Assembly: GCF_034067285.1 (NCBI RefSeq)
Contig: NZ_CP139286.1
Coordinates: 1,364,001 to 1,428,000, forward strand
Source: Acinetobacter pittii
GTDB lineage: Bacteria > Pseudomonadota > Gammaproteobacteria > Pseudomonadales > Moraxellaceae
Direction: 5' to 3'
Length of the DNA stretch: 64,000 nucleotides
Part shown: positions 54,895-63,557 of the stretch, piece after piece
How the letters are laid out: each line of letters opens with the position of its first letter
Numbering within the stretch: position 1 is the first letter of the stretch
The notes under the pieces: generated by a model
The model's database searches: none
The model's input: only the letters and a program-made list of their open reading frames with translations
Told to the model about the DNA's origin: nothing
Translations under genes and position numbers: made by a program

Positions 54895-55908
54895 TTATAA
54901 AAGCGGTAGAACTGTGCCAACGTTTTGTTCTTGTGCGGCATTGAAGAACCACTTGGCGCAGACAATGTCATCAATCGCCATGCCCATTGGGTTGAGCAAA
55001 ATGATTTCATCTTCATGTTCGCGGCCGTTTTTATGACCAATAATGATGTCGCCAAGTTCGGCATGCAGTTTTTCACGGCTGAATAAGCCATCTTCAACGA
55101 GTACGTTGATGACTTTCTTTTCTCGGTTTGATTGGTCCCAGTCATCTACAATCACTTTGTCTACTTTTAAGAAGACTTCGGGCTCAATATCCATAATTGA
55201 AATATTTGAAACAAAGCAGCCTTTTTTAAGCCATTCAAATGGAATGTAAGGTTTATCTGAAACGGTACAGGTAATAAGGACATCGGCTTGCTCAATTGCA
55301 GACTTAGCGCTGTCATGAATTTCAATTTCTAATTGCAGATATTCCGATAAGAACAACGCTTTGAGTTTTGCAGCCGCTTCAGGGTTCACATCAAATAAAT
55401 GGATTTTTTTCACTTGAGCATATTGTTCAAGCACAGTTTTAATCTGCATTTGGGCAATTGGTCCGCAGCCAATTACGGTAATGTCTGAAAAGTCTTTTTT
55501 CGCTAGATATTTAATTGAAACACCCGTAATTGCAGCAGTTCGCATGGCACTAATTAAGCTGCCTTCCATCACCGCGACCGGATAATTTGTTTCTGAGTCA
55601 TTTAAAACAATCAGTGCGCTAGCACGAGGAATATTGAATTTTTTAGGGTTATGTTGTCTTGAGCCAATCCATTTAATTCCAGCAATCGGGTCATTGCCAC
55701 CTAAATAGCAAGGCATAGCAATAATGCGGTCAGCAATATGGTCGGCACCTTGCCAGCGAAGGTATGGTTTTAAGGGTTGTACAAACTGTTTATTTGCATG
55801 CAGGGTTAAACCTTCAGTAATCGCTTCAATAAATGAATTACTATGATTTGCGCCCAGATTTAATAAATCTGATTGACTTAAATAGCGAAGGGTAGCCAAA
55901 TTGCTCAT
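54895..55908 (-). CDS. SbnB-like dehydrogenase (ornithine cyclodeaminase family)
   Basis: The 337-aa product has an NAD-binding loop GCGPIA (147-152) in VIGCGPIAQMQ and the family blocks MEGSLISAMRTAAITGV and ISIMDIEPEVF. In S. aureus SbnB oxidises the SbnA product N-(1-amino-1-carboxyethyl)glutamate to 2,3-diaminopropionate and 2-oxoglutarate, two building blocks of staphyloferrin B. Place after the SbnA-like gene, 21 bases away, fits. The alternative, true ornithine cyclodeaminase, is less likely in this context. Confidence 0.9.
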   Translation of the reverse strand: MSNLATLRYLSQSDLLNLGANHSNSFIEAITEGLTLHANKQFVQPLKPYLRWQGADHIADRIIAMPCYLGGNDPIAGIKWIGSRQHNPKKFNIPRASALIVLNDSETNYPVAVMEGSLISAMRTAAITGVSIKYLAKKDFSDITVIGCGPIAQMQIKTVLEQYAQVKKIHLFDVNPEAAAKLKALFLSEYLQLEIEIHDSAKSAIEQADVLITCTVSDKPYIPFEWLKKGCFVSNISIMDIEPEVFLKVDKVIVDDWDQSNREKKVINVLVEDGLFSREKLHAELGDIIIGHKNGREHEDEIILLNPMGMAIDDIVCAKWFFNAAQEQNVGTVLPLL

Positions 55909-55929
55909 GAATATGTCCTAAGGAGAAAG

Positions 55930-56934
55930 TTAAACAACATTTTGTAAAGTAAGGTTTTCTTGGCGTCGTAAGTTTCGATTGAAGTGACGCTTCTTGATCA
56001 TTTCGAACCATTCATCTTCATAAACCAGATCGAGATAACGGTCGCCACGATCAGGCAACAACGTTAAGACGCATGAACCTTCTGGAATGGTTGGAATCAG
56101 TTTTTTGATGGCTGAAATAGATGAGCCGCTCGAACCGCCTGCAAAAATTCCTTCATGTTCAAGAAGCTCTCTGCAACCGAGTGCCGACTCATAGTCATCT
56201 ACATAAATGACATCATCAATTTCATCGGGGGAGAGTAGTGGGGGGACAGTACTTGCACCAATGCCAGGAATTTCGCGTGGACCAGATGTACCACCGAACA
56301 ACACAGAGCCGACGATATCGACTGCGATCACTTTTAATTCTGGAAATCTTTCTTTAAGGCGACGAGATACGCCCATAATCGTGCCTGAAGTGCTCGCCCC
56401 AATCACGAGGTAATCAATTTTGCGGTCAATTTGATTGAGGATTTCTTCTGCTTCACCAAAATAGTGGCTTTTCCAGTTGTTTGGATTTGCATACTGATTA
56501 ATCCAGACAGCATTCGGCAGTTGTTGGCAGAGTCGTTTTACAGTGTCAATTCTGGTTTTTAAGTAACCGCCGTTTTGGTCTTTTTCAGAGACCATTTCGA
56601 TATTGGCTTTGTAGAGCTTCAACATTTGTAAATTTGCTGAAGCAATTTTCGGGTCAATCACCGCAGTAAATTTTAATCCATAGATTTTGCATGCCATTGC
56701 AAGAGCAATAGCTAAGTTCCCTGACGAACTTTCAACAATATGACTATCCTTATTGATGACTCCAGATTTCAGACCTTCCTGTAGCATGAATAATGCTGGA
56801 CGGTCTTTAATACTTCCTCCTGGGTTTAACAATTCCATTTTCGCAATCACTGAGACTGATTGATGCGTGAATAGCCTTGATAGTTGTAATAGTGGCGTTT
56901 TACCTATGCATTCGAGAATATTTTCATGGATCAT
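55930..56934 (-). CDS. SbnA-like 2,3-diaminopropionate precursor synthase
   Basis: The 334-aa PLP enzyme is of the cysteine synthase fold: IGKTPLLQLSRLF, Lys43 in NPGGSIKDRP for the PLP Schiff base, ESSSGNLAIALAM, NQYANPNNWKSHYFG and TLLPDRGDRYLDLVY. The last two are shared with SbnA as I remember it and distinguish it from CysK. SbnA joins O-phosphoserine and glutamate. It is the first gene of the cluster, preceded by a Fur-like box. Confidence 0.92.
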   Translation of the reverse strand: MIHENILECIGKTPLLQLSRLFTHQSVSVIAKMELLNPGGSIKDRPALFMLQEGLKSGVINKDSHIVESSSGNLAIALAMACKIYGLKFTAVIDPKIASANLQMLKLYKANIEMVSEKDQNGGYLKTRIDTVKRLCQQLPNAVWINQYANPNNWKSHYFGEAEEILNQIDRKIDYLVIGASTSGTIMGVSRRLKERFPELKVIAVDIVGSVLFGGTSGPREIPGIGASTVPPLLSPDEIDDVIYVDDYESALGCRELLEHEGIFAGGSSGSSISAIKKLIPTIPEGSCVLTLLPDRGDRYLDLVYEDEWFEMIKKRHFNRNLRRQENLTLQNVV

Positions 56935-56967
56935 GGTAGATCTTCTCAGGTTTTTATGTGGTGTGAA

Positions 56968-56982
56968 TGATAATGATTATTA
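56968..56982. promoter_or_regulatory. Fur box of the siderophore operon
   Basis: TGATAAT, G, ATTATTA matches 14 of 15 positions of the 7-1-7 Fur consensus TGATAAT-N-ATTATCA. It is 34 bases before the sbnA-like start. Confidence 0.8.
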
Positions 56983-57506
56983 ATTTAATTATGATTACCA
57001 TTTGTGACAAGATTGTTGCTGTTTGTAACTCAAAAAAGGAGATAGTTAGAGGAATTTTCACTAATTTTTTTTAGGTAATTATTTGAATCGTAATATTTAA
57101 GTTTTATAGAAGGATAAATAAATAAATCTTTTTAAATATAACCACATAGGCAATAAATTACTTTTAAGCTAAAAAAATTAATTTAATTAAGACGTCTGTT
57201 TGAAATTACTTCGAAGAATTAAAAAGAAATTGATGACCAGACCCACATCAGTTATGTATCACTATTTTGTAGAGAACATAGCTAAGATGAAGGCTTAAAA
57301 AGAGAGGAATATTTGAAGGCTTTCTTAAAAGGCTGAGAATGATTAACTGAAATTGACTAAGTGGCAGTTATTGATATGAAAATGTCTGAAAATGATATGC
57401 TTAGATAGATATGATCATTTGCATAAGCACTGTATTTTCAATGGATCAGTTGAGTCCAGAAAGTATAGTAATGCGTGTTTCGCATTTTGTCTTATGGGTC
57501 TTTCAA

Positions 57507-57538
57507 GCTGTCTTTGTCACAAAAGACAGCATTTTTAT
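57507..57538 (+). terminator. Orphan plus-strand terminator
   Basis: GCTGTCTTT (57507-57515) pairs with AAAGACAGC (57522-57530), followed by ATTTTTAT. The T-run is on the plus strand only, so it does not simply end the leftward nasS transcript. Confidence 0.65.
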
Positions 57539-57558
57539 ACTGATTTGACCCAGATAGT

Positions 57559-58581
57559 TTATGAAGAATATCGCTGTTTGGCTTGATTATAAGCCTCAAG
57601 ATTAATGCATTGAGTTCCCAAACTTGTGATTTGTGCTTGGTCGATTTGAAGCTCATCCCATTTTTGCATTTGTTCGAGCAGCCAGTAAAAATCTTCTACT
57701 TTTGGAAGTGCACTTTCTTTTACTAAATGACGGACAATATCCTGAATCATGAAATATTTATCGACATGTACTTCTTCAGAACAATGAAAACGAACGATTC
57801 CAGACTCAACCAATAATTTTAAAATTGGCGCAAAGTCTTGTAACTCGCTCAACTCTTGTTGGGCTTTCATGATTGCGGCGGTGAGCGCGACGAGCGTTTG
57901 TGGATGCTGCTCCGCCCATTCTTGCGTTACGGCTAAAACCTTGTCAGCGACAGATGGAATAACGTTTTGGCTTGAGCAAATCATTTTACTTAAACCAAGA
58001 AGCTCACCTTGGGTATTCCAAGGCTCACCTACACAGAAACCATCAATCACATGTTTATCCAGTGCTTCGACCATGTATGGTGGCGGTAATGTTTTGAGCT
58101 GAATAGACTGTGCGATTTTTGGATTTGCTAAAGCCAACCATTCTCTTAAACAATAATGGTGAATAGAATGCTTAAACACATGCGCTAAAGAAAGAGGATG
58201 GCCTTGTTCAAGATAGCTCGCCACTTTTTGTGCTGTTACTTGTGCGGTGTCATTTTCTTGAATTGCAAGTTGACGAGTAAGCTTTTGACTTAAGCTAATA
58301 AAAGCACGGTTTTCACTTAAAACCAGCGATGTTTGTAGAGGTGTACCAATTTGATCTGCGCCTACAGCCGCCGCAGGTAACATTGCAGATAAGCAATGGG
58401 CTGCATCCAATAATCCAAAAGCAAGACGGTCGCGCAGACTCGCCCACGAGGCTTCTTTAACTAAAGTAACTTCTAAACCTTCTTCTTCAAAGAAACCTCT
58501 TTGCTTTGCCCAAAGCAACGCAAGACAATCAAGCAAAGGAATATAACCGAGTTGTAATTGAGTCTTTTCTAATCTGCTCAT
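57559..58581 (-). CDS. nasS: NasS-like nitrate sensor (NrtA/CmpA family)
   Basis: A 340-aa protein of the NrtA/CmpA ligand-binding fold, without a signal peptide, so cytoplasmic: LQLGYIPLLDCLALLWAKQRGFFEEEG at the start (read in parts), and FGLLDAAHCLSAMLPAA. In Azotobacter, Paracoccus and others NasS holds NasT inactive until nitrate or nitrite binds. It directly follows nasT on the same strand, which supports the role. The start is the first ATG, touching the nasT stop. Confidence 0.88.
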   Translation of the reverse strand: MSRLEKTQLQLGYIPLLDCLALLWAKQRGFFEEEGLEVTLVKEASWASLRDRLAFGLLDAAHCLSAMLPAAAVGADQIGTPLQTSLVLSENRAFISLSQKLTRQLAIQENDTAQVTAQKVASYLEQGHPLSLAHVFKHSIHHYCLREWLALANPKIAQSIQLKTLPPPYMVEALDKHVIDGFCVGEPWNTQGELLGLSKMICSSQNVIPSVADKVLAVTQEWAEQHPQTLVALTAAIMKAQQELSELQDFAPILKLLVESGIVRFHCSEEVHVDKYFMIQDIVRHLVKESALPKVEDFYWLLEQMQKWDELQIDQAQITSLGTQCINLEAYNQAKQRYSS

Positions 58582-59172
58582 TTATTCATCCTTTAGTTGA
58601 TTGCCAAGTAATTTTTGAGCGTCAAGTAAACGCCGTGCCATTTCTCCAATTGTAATGCGGTGGCTCATCGCATTTTTTCTAAGAAGCTGAAATGCAGTTT
58701 CTTCAGGTAGGCCATGCAGTTGCATCAGTAGCACTTTGGCTTTTTCGACATCCTTGCGGTCAGCAAGTTTGGTTTGAGCTTCTTTTAAATCACCTTCGAG
58801 TTTTTTGTGCTTTTTATATTGCTCAATTGAGATTTCTAAAATGGTATGTAAGCGGGAAGGGTCGATGCCATCCACAATATATGCAGTTACTCCCGCATCG
58901 ATGGCTTGTTTAATGGTGTCTTTATCAGAATTTTTGGTAAATAGAACTGTAGGCAGGTCATAACTACTGACACAACTTTCAATAATGTCACGATGGGGAT
59001 GATCCATATCAAGCAAGATGACATCAGCTTGTAAATGCTCCAGGCGGAAGATATTCAAATGATCCAAAGTAAGGCATGCGACTACTTCAAAATCATTTTC
59101 AAGCAAACTTTTTCTTATATAGTCGGCTCGCGCATGATCATCATCAATAAGGGCTATTTTGAGTTTTGGCAT
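58582..59172 (-). CDS. nasT: NasT-like ANTAR antiterminator
   Basis: The 196-aa protein has an N-terminal receiver-like domain (LKIALIDDDHARADYI, VILLDMDH) and a C-terminal ANTAR RNA-binding domain (KDVEKAKVLLMQLHGLPEETAFQLLRKNAM, read in parts; residues about 130-190). NasT, when freed from NasS by nitrate, binds a hairpin in the leader of nitrate assimilation mRNA and allows transcription to continue. The divergent nitrate transporter gene has a leader with a suitable hexaloop. Confidence 0.92.
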   Translation of the reverse strand: MPKLKIALIDDDHARADYIRKSLLENDFEVVACLTLDHLNIFRLEHLQADVILLDMDHPHRDIIESCVSSYDLPTVLFTKNSDKDTIKQAIDAGVTAYIVDGIDPSRLHTILEISIEQYKKHKKLEGDLKEAQTKLADRKDVEKAKVLLMQLHGLPEETAFQLLRKNAMSHRITIGEMARRLLDAQKLLGNQLKDE

Positions 59173-59491
59173 AAGTTCAGAAAATCAGGCTAAGAAAATG
59201 CGCCAATTCGACGCGTTTTTGTTATCAATTATTTAAGCAAGATTAATGCCATAGCAAACTAAAGAAAAAATCGAGCTTTATCGCTAAATTAGCATGCTTA
59301 ATGGCGCTACTGATCAATCTTGGTGCAAAAATGCGATTCATTTTGTAGCAGAGCGTATTTTTACCTGAACCCTATAAGTGTGCAAGGTTAGAGCAGTTAA
59401 AGATGTGAGAATGATCATTTTGATATTTAAAAAATTTTTATCTATATGAAAAATAATAATAAAAAAATATTAATTTAATTTTTAAAAAAGC

Positions 59492-59507
59492 TGGCATGCA
59501 AAATGCT
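59492..59507 (+). promoter_or_regulatory. Sigma-54-type promoter of the nitrate operon
   Basis: TGGCATG, four bases, ATGCT fits the RpoN consensus TGGCACG-N4-TTGCW, with GG and GC exactly 12 bases apart. A start near 59517 is expected. Control by NtrC under nitrogen limitation is inferred. Confidence 0.65.
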
Positions 59508-59519
59508 TATTCAATAACA

Positions 59520-59564
59520 GGTCGAAGACGACCATGAGTTTTAAAGACGGCCAATGAAGTCCGT
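59520..59564 (+). promoter_or_regulatory. Leader hairpins with an ANTAR-type hexaloop
   Basis: The first hairpin is GGTCG (59520-59524) with CGACC (59529-59533). The second is ACGG (59547-59550) with CCGT (59561-59564), closed by C52-G59 around the hexaloop AATGAA (59553-59558), which has A at position 1 and G at position 4 as ANTAR targets require. It is the likely NasT site. I could not find a clear T-run terminator after it. Confidence 0.5.
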
Positions 59565-59628
59565 TCTGATCGAGTTTGTGAATACCTAGGTGTGCACAAA
59601 GAAGTTACGTTCAGTCGGAGTGAAGGCA

Positions 59629-60969
59629 ATGTCTTTGAATTTGTCAGCCACAAAAGCAACATCTATTAAGCTGTTTAATTTTACAGTTCCAGCGATGCGG
59701 GCCTTCCACATGAGTTGGCTCGCTTTTTTTGCTTGCTTTTTTGCGTGGTTTGCCTGTGCGCCTCTCATGCCTGTCATTGCAGGTGAGTTCCATTTAACAA
59801 AAGACCAAATTGCTAACATTAGTATTGCGGCTGTTGCTGTCACGATTGTCGTACGTTTGATTGTCGGGCCTTTGTGTGACAAATATGGCCCACGTAAAGC
59901 ATACATCACGCTTTTACTTGTTGGCAGTATCCCAGTCATTGGGATCACTGCTGTTAGAAGTTATGAATCTTTTCTCTTTTTCCGCTTTTTGATTGGTGCC
60001 ATTGGCGCAAGCTTTGTCATCACTCAATATCACACCAGCGTCATGTTTGCTCCAAATGTAGTGGGCACAGCCAATGCAACCGCCGTAGGTTGGGGTAATG
60101 CCGGCGGTGGTACAACACAAGCCGTCATGCCTTTGATTCTCTCTGCAATTGTGATGTTTGGCGTTGAGCAATCTATGGGCTGGCGTATTGCACTTTTAAT
60201 GCCCGGCATAATGATGCTTGTGGTGGCATTTATGTACTGGAAATTTACCCAAGACTGTCCACAAGGCAACTTTGATGAGCTACGCGCTCAAGGCATTGCA
60301 ACCGATAGTGGTAAAAAAGGCGGCTGGGCTGTAATGAAACAAGCAGCTGGCAATTACCGTGTCTGGATTTTATTTGGTACATACGGCGCATGTTTTGGTG
60401 TTGAGATTTTTATGCACAACATCTTGGCCATGTACTACGTCGAAAAATTTCACTTTGGCTTAAAAGAGGCAGGCTTAACTGCCGGAATTTTAGGACTACT
60501 TGCCATCTTTGCTCGCTCTTTGGGAGGTTTTCTCTCTGACAAAGTAGCAATCAAAAAAGGTTTGGATGGCCGTACAAAACTACTCTTTGTCATGATTTTA
60601 GGCGAAGGGCTATTCCTGATTTTATTTTCACAAATGAATGTCGCGCACTTGGCCATCATGAGCATGGTGGTCTTTGCACTCTTCATCAACATGGCATGCG
60701 GTGCGACCTATGCCATGGTTCCATTTATCGACCGTGAAGCACTGGGTGGTGTGTCTGGCATTATCGGTGCCGGAGGCAATGCTGGGGCGGTCGTTGCAGG
60801 TTTTTTATTAAAAGGTATGACAGATATTCAATCTTGCCTGATGGCATTAGGTGGATTTGTCATTGTCGCTGGATGCTTCGTGATGTTGATTCGCTTCTCG
60901 GTAGAGCACAAGGCAAAAGAACAACGTCTATTTGAGCAAGCTATTTTAGAACGCAATAACGCAGCTTAA
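59629..60969 (+). CDS. Nitrate/nitrite MFS transporter (NarK/NasA type)
   Basis: A 446-aa inner-membrane protein with 12 helices of the nitrate/nitrite porter family. Typical blocks are FHMSWLAFFACFFAWFACAPLMP, RLIVGPLCDKYGPRKAY and the nitrate signature GNAGGGTTQAVMPLI and later GIIGAGGNAGAVVAGFLL. It imports nitrate for assimilation. The frame opens at 59590, but the ATG at 59629 gives the family N-terminus and has AAGG upstream. It is the first gene of an operon with nirB and a nirD-like gene. Confidence 0.92.
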   Translation: MSLNLSATKATSIKLFNFTVPAMRAFHMSWLAFFACFFAWFACAPLMPVIAGEFHLTKDQIANISIAAVAVTIVVRLIVGPLCDKYGPRKAYITLLLVGSIPVIGITAVRSYESFLFFRFLIGAIGASFVITQYHTSVMFAPNVVGTANATAVGWGNAGGGTTQAVMPLILSAIVMFGVEQSMGWRIALLMPGIMMLVVAFMYWKFTQDCPQGNFDELRAQGIATDSGKKGGWAVMKQAAGNYRVWILFGTYGACFGVEIFMHNILAMYYVEKFHFGLKEAGLTAGILGLLAIFARSLGGFLSDKVAIKKGLDGRTKLLFVMILGEGLFLILFSQMNVAHLAIMSMVVFALFINMACGATYAMVPFIDREALGGVSGIIGAGGNAGAVVAGFLLKGMTDIQSCLMALGGFVIVAGCFVMLIRFSVEHKAKEQRLFEQAILERNNAA

Positions 60970-60996
60970 AAGCAACGTGATTTGAGGAGAAACACT

Positions 60997-63543
60997 ATGA
61001 AATTGGTAATGATTGGTCATGGTATGGTGGGCCACAAATTCATCGAAGCCATTTTAGAAAAAGCAGATGATGAACTGGAAATCACGATTCTCGCGGAAGA
61101 GCCTCGTATCGCGTATGACCGCGTACATTTGACAGAATATTTTTCGGGGAAATCGGCAAAAGATTTATCTTTAGCTCGTTTTGACTTTGCCGATGCGCAT
61201 GGTATTGACTTACGTTTAAACACTAAAGCAACGGCAATTGATACAGCAGCGCAAACAGTTACAACCAACCATGGCGATGTGATTAGCTATGACAAATTGG
61301 TGTTGGCAACGGGTTCTTATGCATTTGTCCCCCCAATTCCAGGTAACGACCGTGAAAACTGTTTTGTTTACCGTACGATTGAAGACTTAGACGCGATTCG
61401 TGCAGCAAGTCTTAATGCAAAAACAGGTGTAGTTATTGGTGGTGGTTTACTGGGGCTTGAGGCAGCCAAAGCGTTGCGTGATTTAGATCTAGAAACTCAT
61501 GTTGTTGAGTTTGCACCACGTTTAATGGCAGTTCAAATTGATGACTTGGGCGGTAAAGTTTTACGCCGCAAAATCGAAGATCTTGGTGTAAAAGTTCATA
61601 CACAAAAAGCGACTCAGTCTATTGAATCGGGCAACAGCACTACGCATGTAATGAAATTTGCAGATGGTAGTGAGCTTGAAGCCGATGTCATTTTATTCTC
61701 TGCGGGGATCCGTCCACGTGATGAGCTTGCACGCAACAGTGGACTCGCGATTGGTGAGCGTGGCGGTATCGTCATTAATGATTACTGCCAAACTTCAGAT
61801 ACCAATATTTATGCCATTGGTGAATGTGCACTTTGGCAAAACAAAATTTATGGTTTGGTTGCTCCGGGCTATGACATGGCACGTATTGCAGCAAAACACA
61901 TTTTAGATGAAGAGTGTCATTGCTTCGCTGGTGCAGACATGAGCACTAAGTTGAAGTTGATGGGTGTGGACGTTGCCTCTGTAGGTGATGCGCATGCCAT
62001 GACGCCGGGTGCATTAAGCTATTTCTATGCAGATGAGCATGCACTGGTTTATAAAAAGATTGTTGTAAATGCCGACAAAACCAAATTGCTTGGTGCAGTT
62101 TTGGTGGGTGATGCCAAAGAATATAACGACCTTTTACAAATGATGTTAAACGGTCTGGCTTTACCGGAAGTTCCTGAAAGCTTGATTATGCCGGGCTTTG
62201 AGCAATCAGCAGGTAAGTCGGGTGGTAGTGGTGTAGATTTGCTGCCTGACAGCGCAACAATCTGTTCATGTAACAACGTCTCAAAAGCGGATATCTGCCA
62301 AGCAATTAGCGATGGTTCGACCTCTTTAGGTGCATTAAAGAAATGCACCAAAGCAGCAACAGCATGTGGTGGTTGTGCGCCATTAGTGACTCAAGTATTG
62401 AAATCTGAGTTACAACGTCAAGGTGTGACTGTAAATAACCATATTTGCGAACACTTCCCGTACTCGCGCCAAGAGTTGTATCACTTGGTTCGTGTTAATG
62501 AAATCAAAACTTTCGATGATTTGATTCATCAACATGGTCATGGTTTAGGGTGTGACATTTGTAAACCAGCTGCGGCAAACATTTTGGCCTCTTGCTGGAA
62601 TGATTTCGTACTTGAGCCAAGTCACGCAGGCTTACAAGACAGTAACGACTATTACTTGGGTAACATCCAAAAAGATGGTTCTTACTCGGTTGTGCCGCGT
62701 ATGGCAGGCGGTGAAGTGACTCCAGATGGTTTAATTGCCATTGGTCAAATCGCGAAAAAATATAACCTGTACACCAAAATTACTGGCGGTCAACGTGTTG
62801 ACATGTTCGGTGCGCAAGTTCACGAGCTTCCATTCATTTGGGAAGAGTTAAATGCTGCTGGTTTCGAGTCTGGTCATGCTTACGGTAAATCATTGCGTAC
62901 CGTGAAATCATGTGTGGGAAGTACTTGGTGCCGTTACGGTGTAGACAACTCGGTTGGTTTAGCGATCGAACTTGAAAACCGCTACAAAGGTTTACGTTCA
63001 CCACATAAATTAAAAATGGCTGTGTCTGGCTGTACACGTGAATGTGCGGAAGCACAAGGTAAAGACGTCGGTATTATCGCGACTGAAAAAGGTTGGAACC
63101 TTTATGTATGTGGTAACGGTGGTATGAAACCACGTCATGCAGAATTAATCGCCTCTGACCTCGATAAAGCAACGCTCATCCGTTATATCGACCGTTTCTA
63201 TATGTTCTACATCCAAACCGCAGACCGTTTACAACGTACCAGCGTATGGCGCGACAACATGGAAGGTGGCTTAGATTACCTTAAATCTGTAGTTGTAGAT
63301 GACTCTCTTGGTTTGGCTGCCGAGCTTGAGCGTCGTATGGAACACATTATTGGCACATATCAAGACGAATGGCGTACTGCGGTAGAAAATCCTGAAGTAC
63401 GTAAACGCTTCCAGACCTATATCAATGCAGATGCAAGTGAACAGGCCGATCCACACATTCAATTTACGACTGAACGTGGTCAGATCCGTCCATTAACTGA
63501 TGCTGAACGTTCAGAAGACCGCATTCCAATGGTTGAAGCATAA
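60997..63543 (+). CDS. nirB: Assimilatory nitrite reductase, large subunit
   Basis: The 848-aa protein has an FAD/NAD domain (MIGHGMVGHKF at the start, VVIGGGLLGLEAAKAL near 150), a BFD-like 2Fe-2S domain (ICSCNNVSKADIC, then TACGGCAPL, about residues 423-465), and siroheme/4Fe-4S domains with Cys in KSCVGSTWCRYG and SGCTRECAEAQGKDVG. It reduces nitrite to ammonia with NAD(P)H in the cytoplasm. GAGGAG lies before the ATG at 60997. It is 27 bases after the transporter gene. Confidence 0.96.
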   Translation: MKLVMIGHGMVGHKFIEAILEKADDELEITILAEEPRIAYDRVHLTEYFSGKSAKDLSLARFDFADAHGIDLRLNTKATAIDTAAQTVTTNHGDVISYDKLVLATGSYAFVPPIPGNDRENCFVYRTIEDLDAIRAASLNAKTGVVIGGGLLGLEAAKALRDLDLETHVVEFAPRLMAVQIDDLGGKVLRRKIEDLGVKVHTQKATQSIESGNSTTHVMKFADGSELEADVILFSAGIRPRDELARNSGLAIGERGGIVINDYCQTSDTNIYAIGECALWQNKIYGLVAPGYDMARIAAKHILDEECHCFAGADMSTKLKLMGVDVASVGDAHAMTPGALSYFYADEHALVYKKIVVNADKTKLLGAVLVGDAKEYNDLLQMMLNGLALPEVPESLIMPGFEQSAGKSGGSGVDLLPDSATICSCNNVSKADICQAISDGSTSLGALKKCTKAATACGGCAPLVTQVLKSELQRQGVTVNNHICEHFPYSRQELYHLVRVNEIKTFDDLIHQHGHGLGCDICKPAAANILASCWNDFVLEPSHAGLQDSNDYYLGNIQKDGSYSVVPRMAGGEVTPDGLIAIGQIAKKYNLYTKITGGQRVDMFGAQVHELPFIWEELNAAGFESGHAYGKSLRTVKSCVGSTWCRYGVDNSVGLAIELENRYKGLRSPHKLKMAVSGCTRECAEAQGKDVGIIATEKGWNLYVCGNGGMKPRHAELIASDLDKATLIRYIDRFYMFYIQTADRLQRTSVWRDNMEGGLDYLKSVVVDDSLGLAAELERRMEHIIGTYQDEWRTAVENPEVRKRFQTYINADASEQADPHIQFTTERGQIRPLTDAERSEDRIPMVEA

Positions 63544-63557
63544 CAAGGAGAATCTCT

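Larger units (their letters stand above)
56935..57558. other. Intergenic region upstream of the siderophore genes
   Basis: A 624-bp gap holding the Fur-like box of the siderophore operon (56968-56982) and a hairpin terminator on the plus strand near the right end (57507-57538). The middle is AT-rich; I see no gene there. A plus-strand small RNA ending at the hairpin is possible. Confidence 0.55.
59173..59628. other. nasT/nitrate transporter divergent region
   Basis: A 456-bp region containing the sigma-54-type promoter (59492-59507), the leader RNA of the nitrate operon (from about 59517) with its hairpins, and the unplaced promoter of nasT-nasS to the left. No gene is seen in it. Confidence 0.65.

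Noticed and set aside
55930..56934. Housekeeping cysteine synthase (CysK/CysM)
   Set aside because: The C-terminal PDRGDRYLDLVY block, the SbnB-like neighbour and the Fur box fit SbnA better.
57392..57586. 64-aa plus-strand frame in the siderophore/nitrate gap
   Set aside because: It runs across a terminator hairpin into the end of nasS, has no ribosome binding site and an unlikely composition.
59586..59948. 120-aa minus-strand frame opposite the nitrate transporter gene
   Set aside because: It lies over the transporter's membrane helices, its composition mirrors them, and it has no supporting start signal.
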